Below the pieces are notes generated by a model. The model was not told the DNA's origin and made no database searches. It saw only the letters and a program-made list of their open reading frames with translations. 26,982 nucleotides of DNA from CAZTLE01 sp964614415 (GTDB lineage Bacteria; Bacteroidota; Bacteroidia; Flavobacteriales; Flavobacteriaceae): contig CAZTLE010000032.1 of NCBI GenBank assembly GCA_964614415.1, positions 1 through 26,982 on the forward strand, in the 5' to 3' direction. Position 1 is the first letter of the stretch. Each line of letters begins with the position of its first letter. This document shows, piece by piece, positions 1-6,420 of the stretch. The position numbers and the translations under genes are program-made.

Positions 1-1
1 G

Positions 2-100
2 CTTCGTGACACAGGTCCTATTCCTTTTCTACGGCCATTGCAGTTGGAAAGAAAAAAACTTGTGCTGAACTTGCCGAAGTATCTGGAAAGGAAGCGTTAG
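2..100 (+). CDS. possible 3' end of a gene cut by the window edge
   Basis: A frame open from the left edge runs 32 codons to a TAG at 98-100 and encodes a basic, Leu/Pro-rich tail ending in LPKYLERKR. It is too short to name. A tight hairpin (106-126) follows immediately, as expected after a gene end. However, the last third of the frame overlaps a dispersed repeat arm, so the frame may be open by chance. Confidence 0.25.
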   Translation, partial: LRDTGPIPFLRPLQLERKKLVLNLPKYLERKR

Positions 101-149
101 TTATCCTTTGCTTTTCCCAAGCAAAGTTACCCTTCGATAAACTCAGGGA
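63..149. repeat. REP-like inverted repeat element
   Basis: Two imperfectly complementary arms, TGCTGAACTTGCCGAAGTAT (about 63-82) and CCCTTCGATAAACTCAGGG (about 130-148), flank an inner stem-loop. The right arm has the look of the short palindromic CCCTTCGAcAAgCTCAGGG-type elements I recall as scattered through flavobacterial intergenic regions. A degenerate relative of the same arm is at 23046-23064. It lies between a possible plus-strand gene end and the 3' end of the minus-strand cassette, so it may act as a shared 3' boundary. Confidence 0.5.
106..126. terminator. 8-bp perfect hairpin between two gene ends
   Basis: CTTTGCTT and AAGCAAAG pair perfectly around a 5-nt loop (TTCCC). Neither strand has a proper U-tract, so it is a weak terminator candidate or simply the core of the surrounding repeat element. 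Its position downstream of the metallopeptidase gene (minus) and of the possible gene tail at 2-100 (plus) is consistent with a 3' boundary. Confidence 0.35.
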
Positions 150-180
150 GGGTGTGACAAAAGAACAAATCGCAGCAGTC

Positions 181-696
181 CTAATCAACAATCAGGCTTT
201 CATCAATATCTATGGCCTCGATCTCTATTTCTTCTGCCATTTCTTCTTCGTAATACCTTCCGGCCAAAGCACCAATCCAATAGGGAGCAGAATTCTCTTT
301 GCCCCTGGAGTTATTGTCTCCATGACCAAAATTGGTCTTACCATTATCGTTATGGTCGGCCACATGAACACATTCATGTACAATGGTGTTCATAATATCT
401 TCCGGATCCCTCCATAGTTTTCGGGTATTATAGAACAACGTGTTCTTATATTTTTTGCTCACATAAGCGTTTGCTTTAGACCATCTCCACTTTGATTTAT
501 ACGTCTTGATCATGATCGTAGATTGATCCGCTTTTAATATCTCTGCAATTTGCTTGGGTGTGTAACCATTATCGAGATGGGTAAATTCCGGGTGATTGGA
601 AATTTCATCATAAAAGGCATCCAACGTTAGGAGGTCATTGATGAACTCTACACATTCAATTAATTTTTCGTTCTTTCCGTTATACTGTACTTGCAT
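181..696 (-). CDS. soluble HExxH zinc metallopeptidase-like protein
   Basis: The 171-residue protein has no signal peptide and no membrane segment. The sequence shows HECVH at residues 107-111, the classic HExxH zinc-binding and catalytic motif, then His/Asp/Asn-rich spacing and SAPYWIG at 136-142. The 'S-x-P-Y-x-I-G' motif after HExxH resembles a group of small bacterial metallopeptidase-like proteins, some tied to toxins or effectors; that family link is from memory and untested. The tail is very acidic (Glu/Asp/Ile repeats, 150-171). Residues 47-62 (PKQIAEILKAD) look like a small helical or HTH-like segment. It is the last gene of a five-gene minus-strand cassette, 13 bp after the 574-residue protein. 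The substrate is unknown; a cell-wall, self-processing or toxic role is inference. Confidence 0.8.
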   Translation of the reverse strand: MQVQYNGKNEKLIECVEFINDLLTLDAFYDEISNHPEFTHLDNGYTPKQIAEILKADQSTIMIKTYKSKWRWSKANAYVSKKYKNTLFYNTRKLWRDPEDIMNTIVHECVHVADHNDNGKTNFGHGDNNSRGKENSAPYWIGALAGRYYEEEMAEEIEIEAIDIDESLIVD

Positions 697-709
697 TATT
701 CTGTATGTT

Positions 710-2434
710 TTAAATGGTGGCCAGTCGCACTTTAGTTTTTCGAAGGATCATTTCTTTAAATAGCTTTGCTATACCCACAAGTATTTTTACCCAGCCTATG
801 GGTCCAGTGGCTACGCGTATTCCCCATTTAATCACAATGCGCACAAAGTTTAACGCAGGATATATTGCGGATGCCTTTTGTTTTAGGGTAGCCGAGTGCT
901 CCCGGAGATCTTCGGGACTGGGTGTCGCATGAATTTTGGTAATTCCATCGAAATCAAAGTCGTAATCGGTGGTTACAGCTGTTCCGGTCTTGATTTCACG
1001 CTTACTGAATAAAAACTGCATTCCATCACGAAAATGCTGAAATGCCTCCTTGATTTCGTTGTAAATTATTTGAATAGATTTTTTAATCAGCCTGAAAAGT
1101 TTCCCAATTAGCTTCATGAGTTTGGAAAACGCATTGCTAACAAACTTAAACAGCCTGGAAAAGAATCTCATAATACCCCTTTTCGCTTTGTATTGCCTTA
1201 CCTTTCTTTTTTTGTCTTTAATGATAAGATCAGACTCCTTACGCAGATCAACCTCGAGGGTTTCTCTTAGTTTCCGGCTCTCGGTTTCTACAGCCTTTTT
1301 CTCTTTTCGTTTTTTGAATTTCACATGGGTTTTGTCCTCCAGCACAAAATCGAAAATTTGAGATACTGAAGAATGATCGGTATGAATTTCTGATGTTTCA
1401 ACAGGTATAAAATGTTTGGTCAACAGATGCCTGATACTTACAATGCACTGATTGTTGCCCAGATTGTAAAGAATACGTCCCAGCTCATCTTTAGTTAAGA
1501 CCTCTCCCTGGACAATGGTCTTTAAATACTCTACCAATGCTGTTGTTGACAACGGACCAAAATCATGATCCAGTCGCCCCTGGTAAAGTCCCGTAGTCCA
1601 AAGCTTTACCTGGAGCACACGTCTCATAAATTCATTGGGAACGCTATCCATATACGTATCCACCTGAGCTGTTACTTTACTACGATCACTATGAGTTGCA
1701 AGATCATTAACCAAACGTTGACCACTCTTAGCGGTTATGGCATTAGTAAAAAGTTTTTTCCGCTTAATGTCAGACCCCAACCTACGAATCACCTTTCGTC
1801 CTTCTTTTGATGTGAGTTCGATAAAAATGCAATAGCCGTAAATGTGCTTTGACAGTACCGGAGATTTTAAACAAAATGACGATAGTGCTTGCTGATCTGC
1901 CAGTAGATTACCTAGTGCTAGCCAGCCTTTTTTGAATCCGATCTCGGTAGCAGAGGCCTCCAACTTCTCAATCACATTGGAAGTGATCCTGTGATTGGGC
2001 ATTATGGCTTTATTTATATCATAAACGCGATATCTGTATATGATAACCCTGGAAAGCAGGGAGCACTCCCCTAACCCTACTTCGTGAATTAGCAGTTCGT
2101 TGTCCAGGCCAACAATCTCCTTTAGAACAAACGTCTCTCTTCTGGTAAGCGAACTAGCCATGAGGGGCTCCGGTTCAATGGCTTCGGAAGCTACCCTGAT
2201 AACATTCAGATTACTGGCTTCAGGTAGTTCTAAAGCATCCTGATATTCTGAACGAAATCGCGTTATGGCCCTGGCTAATTCTGCATCATCTACATTGTCG
2301 TCATCGAAAGCCTTTAAGGGCAAATACTTCAAGTCTGACAAAAGCTGAATTAATTCAATCCGATCGAGCTTATCAAAGGCTTGGTGAAACTCATCTCTTA
2401 TTTGAGCATTCTCTAATATGTCAAAGGCTTCCAC
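710..2434 (-). CDS. large protein with peptidoglycan-binding-like segments and cationic amphipathic helices
   Basis: I do not recognise the 574-residue protein as a whole. Residues about 24-65 and 270-305 both fit the helical peptidoglycan-binding (PG_binding_1-like) pattern; the second has YQGRLDHDFGPLSTTALVEY, matching the usual 'y.G.iDg.fGp.T..Av'. Residues 370-420 are highly charged and probably coiled coil. Residues 421-470 form a long cationic amphipathic stretch with regularly spaced Phe/Leu/Ile and Lys/Arg. Residues 527-566 are hydrophobic with basic punctuation. There is no signal peptide. The start is odd: the first usable codon is GTG, and no ATG occurs before residue 92, inside which the first domain already lies. 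The frame is continuous with the 80-residue ORF upstream except for one TAG. Membrane association or membrane disruption is inference from the helices. Confidence 0.75.
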   Translation of the reverse strand: MEAFDILENAQIRDEFHQAFDKLDRIELIQLLSDLKYLPLKAFDDDNVDDAELARAITRFRSEYQDALELPEASNLNVIRVASEAIEPEPLMASSLTRRETFVLKEIVGLDNELLIHEVGLGECSLLSRVIIYRYRVYDINKAIMPNHRITSNVIEKLEASATEIGFKKGWLALGNLLADQQALSSFCLKSPVLSKHIYGYCIFIELTSKEGRKVIRRLGSDIKRKKLFTNAITAKSGQRLVNDLATHSDRSKVTAQVDTYMDSVPNEFMRRVLQVKLWTTGLYQGRLDHDFGPLSTTALVEYLKTIVQGEVLTKDELGRILYNLGNNQCIVSIRHLLTKHFIPVETSEIHTDHSSVSQIFDFVLEDKTHVKFKKRKEKKAVETESRKLRETLEVDLRKESDLIIKDKKRKVRQYKAKRGIMRFFSRLFKFVSNAFSKLMKLIGKLFRLIKKSIQIIYNEIKEAFQHFRDGMQFLFSKREIKTGTAVTTDYDFDFDGITKIHATPSPEDLREHSATLKQKASAIYPALNFVRIVIKWGIRVATGPIGWVKILVGIAKLFKEMILRKTKVRLATI

Positions 2435-2437
2435 TAG

Positions 2438-2680
2438 CTACCTTCGTTTTTTAAATCGTACAAATTCCTTTTTCAGAAGCATCAACCCGTTGAACATCTT
2501 GATCGCCAAAGACAAATGCTTCTCACTTCCTTCCACCGGGCCATTTTTGGTAATGCGATACGAATCTACCGGTTCAACAGAAGCATCGGATACTTCTTTA
2601 TTGAACCAGTTCAGCATTTTATTAATTTGAGACGGAGGTTGGGATTTTGTCGGAAATCGATATATGCGAATGTGTGGCAT
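2438..2680 (-). CDS. small basic protein of unknown function
   Basis: The protein has 80 residues, starts at an ATG 4 bp after the preceding gene, and has no signal peptide. It opens PHIRIYRFPT, has a predicted helix around QINKMLNWFNKEV, and ends in a hydrophobic then strongly basic helix (LMLLKKEFVRFKKRR). It stops at TAG (2438-2440). The following gene begins two codons later in the same frame, so this could instead be the N-terminal part of a 656-residue protein interrupted by a stop codon. I do not recognise the family. Confidence 0.65.
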   Translation of the reverse strand: MPHIRIYRFPTKSQPPSQINKMLNWFNKEVSDASVEPVDSYRITKNGPVEGSEKHLSLAIKMFNGLMLLKKEFVRFKKRR

Positions 2681-2684
2681 TAAC

Positions 2685-3026
2685 CTAATTGACTTTAAGA
2701 ACTTTCAGAACAAAATCGAAAAAGTCCTTTCTTGACTTTTGAGCCCCTTCTACCATACCGTTATGAGCATCCAACAAGTACTTTTTGTCTTCCCCAAGGT
2801 CTGAGTTGGTATAATTCATGGCATCGCCGTCCACTTCGAATCTTGAATAGCCCACAAGAGTTGAAGTCGTCAACTTGGATTTTATGGTGTCAAATACGGC
2901 ATTGGGGTTCTTTGCATCTTTTAATTCGATCTGCGGCCCAGTGAAGGACGCAACCTCCAGGGTTGAAAGATCCTGAATAACTGCTACAACATCGTCTTTT
3001 AGTTTCTTTAGTTTTTCTGCACTCAT
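2685..3026 (-). CDS. small acidic cytoplasmic protein, paralog-like to the next gene upstream
   Basis: The 113-residue protein has an ATG start 10 bp after the 84-residue gene. It has no signal peptide or membrane segment. Residues 5-25 form a helix ending in DLSTLEVASFTG, which lines up with DITTVEHAMI in the upstream gene's product (shared L-K, D, T, E and A positions). The remainder is mixed alpha/beta with a Lys-rich C-terminal helix (RKDFFDFVLKVLKVN). I do not recognise the family. Its tight spacing on both sides implies co-expression with the metallopeptidase and the large amphipathic protein. Confidence 0.7.
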   Translation of the reverse strand: MSAEKLKKLKDDVVAVIQDLSTLEVASFTGPQIELKDAKNPNAVFDTIKSKLTTSTLVGYSRFEVDGDAMNYTNSDLGEDKKYLLDAHNGMVEGAQKSRKDFFDFVLKVLKVN

Positions 3027-3036
3027 GGTTTATTGA

Positions 3037-3291
3037 TTATGTTAAACATTCTATTATAAATCTGGTAATCCCGGTTCTGGCCTCTATCGAGGCCGAAAAG
3101 GCATCGTTAAAAAGAGAGATATACTCTTCGTCAATCGGATCTTCGCTTACGAAAGTCAAACTATCTCCTTCTATTTGCTGAAATCGATATACACATCCAT
3201 CATCTTCCTCTATGATCATGGCATGCTCGACGGTAGTGATATCGACCAGGGCATTTTCAAGTTTCTCTTTCAGTTCTCCGAAAAACGACAT
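3037..3291 (-). CDS. small acidic protein, first gene of the five-gene cassette
   Basis: The 84-residue protein has an ATG start, no signal peptide, and an acidic composition (DEE, EEDDG, DPIDEEY). An N-terminal amphipathic helix (FFGELKEKLENALVDI) leads into beta-rich sequence. The N-terminal 25 residues resemble those of the 113-residue protein, suggesting duplication or a shared docking module. It heads the cassette; no exact TAnnTTTG box was found in the 180 bp upstream, so the promoter is unplaced. Immunity-protein-like size and charge are noted, but that role is speculation. Confidence 0.7.
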   Translation of the reverse strand: MSFFGELKEKLENALVDITTVEHAMIIEEDDGCVYRFQQIEGDSLTFVSEDPIDEEYISLFNDAFSASIEARTGITRFIIECLT

Positions 3292-3345
3292 TCAAATAAT
3301 TTTTATAAGGTCTATGGCATCCATATCTACTAATACATTCTTCAT
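3292..3345 (-). CDS. possible 17-codon leader peptide ahead of the cassette
   Basis: ATG at 3343-3345 opens a frame encoding MKNVLVDMDAIDLIKII. Its TGA directly abuts the ATG of the 84-residue gene (TGA then ATG, no gap), an arrangement compatible with translational coupling. A stop lies two codons upstream of the ATG, so it is not a longer gene. No Shine-Dalgarno sequence is seen. A frame this short can easily occur by chance. Confidence 0.2.
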   Translation of the reverse strand: MKNVLVDMDAIDLIKII

Positions 3346-3672
3346 TGAAAGCTATCTATTTCATAGTTCAAACAAAGAGGATACAGGTTGTAAAAACATA
3401 AAGGGGGAGCGTCTATTACCGATCATGTAATGCCAACGACAATTTAATATCTTTTCTTCATAAAAAAAAGCTACTTAAAAATTATCGCTAAAAATCATGA
3501 ACCACTATGCCGTCTAGAGCAATGGTGTTTAAGAACAAGAAGTGTATAGGAAGGAAAAGCCAGGAAGTCTCTCACAGTTAAATTGCCTCGTTGTTGGTTT
3601 TTAATCTGCGAAGCGGCAATGATTCAGGTAATATGTTAATTAAGAAGACTTTAAGAAAGAAAATCGTAATTT
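3346..3672. other. gene-free stretch upstream of the cassette
   Basis: I see no convincing gene, RNA or perfect inverted repeat here. The sequence is AT-rich, contains a run of eight A residues near 3470 and stops in all frames. It probably carries the divergent promoters for the minus-strand cassette and the plus-strand gene at 3761, but no exact TAnnTTTG box faces either gene. Confidence 0.5.
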
Positions 3673-3756
3673 GAGTAGTGAGTATTCAGTACTGAGTGTT
3701 AACCATTAACCATTGTCTATAGACTACCAACTACCGACTAATGACTAATGACTATT
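3673..3756. repeat. degenerate heptanucleotide tandem repeat, 12 units
   Basis: From 3673 the sequence can be read as twelve consecutive 7-bp units with no phase change. The first four are of GAGTAGT/GAGTATT type, then two exact AACCATT copies, a transitional unit, two ACTACC-type units, two exact GACTAAT copies and a final GACTATT. The general pattern is purine-A-(G/C)-T-A-N-N. The array ends 4 bp before the ATG at 3761, so it forms the immediate upstream region of that gene. Confidence 0.75.
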
Positions 3757-3760
3757 TAAG

Positions 3761-4174
3761 ATGCCCTATTCTCTCAAAATATCGTCTTTCCTTCTGACCT
3801 TTGTGGCCTTATGCGCTCAAAGTTGTGTTCACAACACCCATACGTCCAAAATGGAAGACTTCGTGCCTGCGACCGACTTACAAACCACGGTTGTCAATCC
3901 GGATGAAGGCGTGTTCGAGAAATGCTCCTTGACGACTCGCGGTGTTCTCATTACCCATTGCGGCAGCTGTCACCAAAGTTCTTTGGAGACCCATAAGCCG
4001 GGCGCCATAGCCATTTTTGACCTGGATAAAGGAGCAAATTGGCATACTTCCCTGCATTCGGAGCACCTGGAAGGCATTTCCAATCGTATTCTAAACAAAA
4101 GCTCCATTACAGAAGAGCAAAAAGAAGACATCACCCGGTTTTTAGAGATCAAGGAAGAACTACTGAAAAAATAA
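3761..4174 (+). CDS. small lipoprotein with a CxxCH heme-binding motif
   Basis: The 137-residue protein begins with a hydrophobic signal ending in LCAQSC (Cys22), a plausible lipoprotein cleavage site. CGSCH at residues 67-71 is the covalent heme c attachment motif. No second heme motif is present, and the distal Met ligand is not obvious. The C-terminal segment (ITEEQKEDITRFLE) resembles the last helix of small class I cytochromes c, where electron-transfer lipoproteins commonly have 'L...e...i..yL'. It is most likely a periplasm-facing monoheme cytochrome c. It stands alone: the neighbours are minus-strand genes, with a heptad repeat just upstream and a terminator at its stop codon. The redox partner is unknown. 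Confidence 0.75.
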   Translation: MPYSLKISSFLLTFVALCAQSCVHNTHTSKMEDFVPATDLQTTVVNPDEGVFEKCSLTTRGVLITHCGSCHQSSLETHKPGAIAIFDLDKGANWHTSLHSEHLEGISNRILNKSSITEEQKEDITRFLEIKEELLKK

Positions 4175-4193
4175 CCCCAGCCATGGCCGGGGT
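4174..4193 (+). terminator. hairpin at the end of the cytochrome gene
   Basis: ACCCC and GGGGT pair around an inner GCC-AT-GGC stem with one mismatch, starting at the last base of the stop codon. It is followed by an AT-rich stretch (CATTTCATATTTT) rather than a clean U-tract. It could also serve the converging minus-strand gene that ends at 4240. Confidence 0.6.
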
Positions 4194-4239
4194 CATTTCA
4201 TATTTTACTGTTCGTTTTTGATTTAGATGTGAGGATGAG

Positions 4240-6240
4240 TTAATTGTTAGCAAAAGCAGGCACAACCGTTTCAAAAATAGGTTTCATGATTTTGTCATCC
4301 TCCCGGTCGTAACCTGAGATGACAATGGTGAGATCAAGCTCTTCTACCACGATAACACGCTGTCCGCCACCTCCCCAGGCCAGTGTCATATCATAGCTTT
4401 TGTCACCCACCTGCACCGGGGTATAGTACCAAAAGTATCCATACAGATAGTTCTTAGGCATCCAGTCTATGGCAGGTCGTACAATGCCACTGGTAGCCTT
4501 TTCCAGGTAGGCTGCAGAGATGAATTGTTTTCCATCCAGCTTACCCTTATTTTGTACCAAATGCCCCAGTTTCAGCATGTCGCGAGATCGCATCTTAACA
4601 AGCCATCCTGCTTGCGGCAACCCATTGGCATGTTTTTCCCATTCATAATCGGAAATACCCAGGGGATCGAGTAGTTCACTTTTAATGAATTCTTCAGCTG
4701 ATCCCGGCACCACGGCATCAAGCACTGTCATCACCAACATGGGATTGAAGTTTCCGTACAAATAGGTTTGAGACTTCGCGGTTATGGGTTCACTCTGCTC
4801 AAGAAGGGTCTGCACCAGCCCCTGCCCTTTTAATAGCGTTGTATCATTCTCAAATTTCTTCCATGCTTCCCTGTCGATCGTTAATCCGCCTTGCATGGTC
4901 AATGCCTTATGAAGGGTGATTTTTTCATATCCTTTGGTAAATTTCTTAGGGTCTAAATCTTTCAAGAAACCAGTTAAAGGTTTGTCGAGGTCGTCCATAC
5001 TTAAATACCCCATTTCAATAGCTCTTCCCAATACCAAACTGGTATATCCTTTTACCGCCGAGGCTTGTCCGTGCGGTACATTGACACGTCCCTTGTTGTA
5101 ATAGGATTCATAGACCAATTTGTTCTTATGTGAAATCAGCAGTGCATCGTAATTACCGTACGTACCCTTAAAAATTTCTTTAGAAACTTTGAGAATGGCG
5201 TCCTGGTCTTTGCTGCTTACCGATAAAGTATCAACGGATATTCCATCTTCTCTATCCTCGGGAGTCTGACTGATATAAGGGGTATTGAGTCGTGGCGTTG
5301 ACCAGAATGAGGTCTCATTACTATCGGTTGAAATATGACTCAATATAGACGACAACCAGGAGACGCTGCGAACCGCAGTCATAGGAAAAGCCGTTCCATG
5401 GGTGCCATCAATCACTTCTTTCACTACGGACAAACCGACGTCTCGTCTATCTTTTAATAAGGTAACAAACGCCTCGATAGGTTCAGTGACCCTGTCCTCT
5501 TCTAAGGAACCATAGGCAATAAAAACATTAGCATTTAGACTCGAGTTTCTATTTGAAGACTCATAAGGCCCAAATTGATTATTGAGTTCTGTTAAGTGCT
5601 CGATTTCCCCTCTAACCGTTGGACTACCTATAATGTAGTTGTTAAAGGTATCAGGTTGGGTCATTAGTATATAGGCGCCAAATTCCCCGCTGAGCGAGTA
5701 CCCAAAATAAGTGCGACTGTTTGGGTCTGTACGGTACGTTTTATCAACATAGGTAATAACATCATTCCGAATAAAGTCCAAATGTGTTTTGGCGTGGCCT
5801 AACTGATATCTTTTTTGAATCTCCGGATTGCTATGTGGGCTCATCGAATAATCACGAAATCGACTCACATGGGCTCCTCTTTCATCTATAAGAGCTTGAT
5901 CGATATCCAACTGCCAGGAAATTCCAACAAGAATAACATCTTCTAAGATAAATTCTGTAGCCCCAGATAGCATTTCGAGATGCCACATGGCATCCGTATA
6001 ATAAAGGACAGGATACTTTTTATTCGGATTCTCAGCATAGTCTTCCGGCAACTCTATATACAGTTCATAGTTCCTTTCCGTTTGTGTGTCTTCTATGGGA
6101 ACTACCCGGATCTGAGGCGATTCAAAAGCAGATCCTACTACGGTTGATGCGATTTCTTTTACACTGTTCTTCTGTGCAAAACCAACATTCAGTATAGCTA
6201 GAAAAATGATTGTTAATAATATTCCTGTTCTGTCTTTCAT
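4240..6240 (-). CDS. exported two-domain protein: esterase D-like hydrolase plus class C beta-lactamase-like domain
   Basis: I place the start at the ATG at 6238-6240, which gives a clean signal peptide (ILLTIIFLAILNVGFAQ, cleavage after Ala22). A longer frame to an ATG at 6318 would add 26 residues in front of the signal. Residues about 40-305 look like the alpha/beta-hydrolase of the Fes/IroE/esterase D type: GYSLSG (180-185) holds the nucleophile Ser182 and DGTHGT holds the likely catalytic His281. Residues about 345-666 look like a serine beta-lactamase/penicillin-binding fold: SAVK (394-397) is the SxxK motif, YGN (495-497) the YxN motif, and WGGGG near the C-terminus sits where K-T-G normally lies. 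Likely periplasmic hydrolysis of esters or peptides; the real substrate is unknown. It is divergent from the LytS/LytTR pair. Confidence 0.85.
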   Translation of the reverse strand: MKDRTGILLTIIFLAILNVGFAQKNSVKEIASTVVGSAFESPQIRVVPIEDTQTERNYELYIELPEDYAENPNKKYPVLYYTDAMWHLEMLSGATEFILEDVILVGISWQLDIDQALIDERGAHVSRFRDYSMSPHSNPEIQKRYQLGHAKTHLDFIRNDVITYVDKTYRTDPNSRTYFGYSLSGEFGAYILMTQPDTFNNYIIGSPTVRGEIEHLTELNNQFGPYESSNRNSSLNANVFIAYGSLEEDRVTEPIEAFVTLLKDRRDVGLSVVKEVIDGTHGTAFPMTAVRSVSWLSSILSHISTDSNETSFWSTPRLNTPYISQTPEDREDGISVDTLSVSSKDQDAILKVSKEIFKGTYGNYDALLISHKNKLVYESYYNKGRVNVPHGQASAVKGYTSLVLGRAIEMGYLSMDDLDKPLTGFLKDLDPKKFTKGYEKITLHKALTMQGGLTIDREAWKKFENDTTLLKGQGLVQTLLEQSEPITAKSQTYLYGNFNPMLVMTVLDAVVPGSAEEFIKSELLDPLGISDYEWEKHANGLPQAGWLVKMRSRDMLKLGHLVQNKGKLDGKQFISAAYLEKATSGIVRPAIDWMPKNYLYGYFWYYTPVQVGDKSYDMTLAWGGGGQRVIVVEELDLTIVISGYDREDDKIMKPIFETVVPAFANN

Positions 6241-6321
6241 TGTTTTGTTATTTATAACTGCACGATAAAAGTATTGCTTATACCCTATCGGATATCGTAA
6301 ACAGGACAAGCATGGCATTTA

Positions 6322-6344
6322 AATGATGAACTCATTTCATCATT
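6322..6344. promoter_or_regulatory. perfect 9+5+9 palindrome in the divergent intergenic region
   Basis: AATGATGAA and TTCATCATT are exact reverse complements separated by CTCAT. The site lies between the start of the esterase/beta-lactamase gene (6240) and the -7 box of the kinase gene (6393-6400). It looks like a binding site for a dimeric regulator controlling one or both directions; the regulator is unknown. LytTR proteins usually bind direct repeats, so the local response regulator is not an automatic match. Confidence 0.45.
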
Positions 6345-6366
6345 GATACAGGCCTTTTGTAAGAAA

Positions 6367-6400
6367 TTGTGAAAGTTTGGATTGCTACAATGTATTTTTG
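6367..6400 (+). promoter_or_regulatory. flavobacterial-type promoter for the kinase gene
   Basis: TATTTTTG at 6393-6400 matches the Bacteroidota -7 consensus TAnnTTTG exactly. A TTG at 6367-6369 lies 23 bp upstream, at the edge of the usual 17-23 bp spacing. The start codon follows 20 bp downstream. Confidence 0.45.
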
Positions 6401-6420
6401 TTGTTTAATCAAAGGAATTC

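Noticed and set aside
3673..3756. CRISPR-like array
   Set aside because: The period is 7 bp, with no 25-40 bp repeats, no unique spacers and no cas genes in the window.
6241..6318. Longer start of the esterase/beta-lactamase gene (ATG at 6318)
   Set aside because: It would place 26 residues ahead of a well-formed signal peptide, which is incompatible with export.
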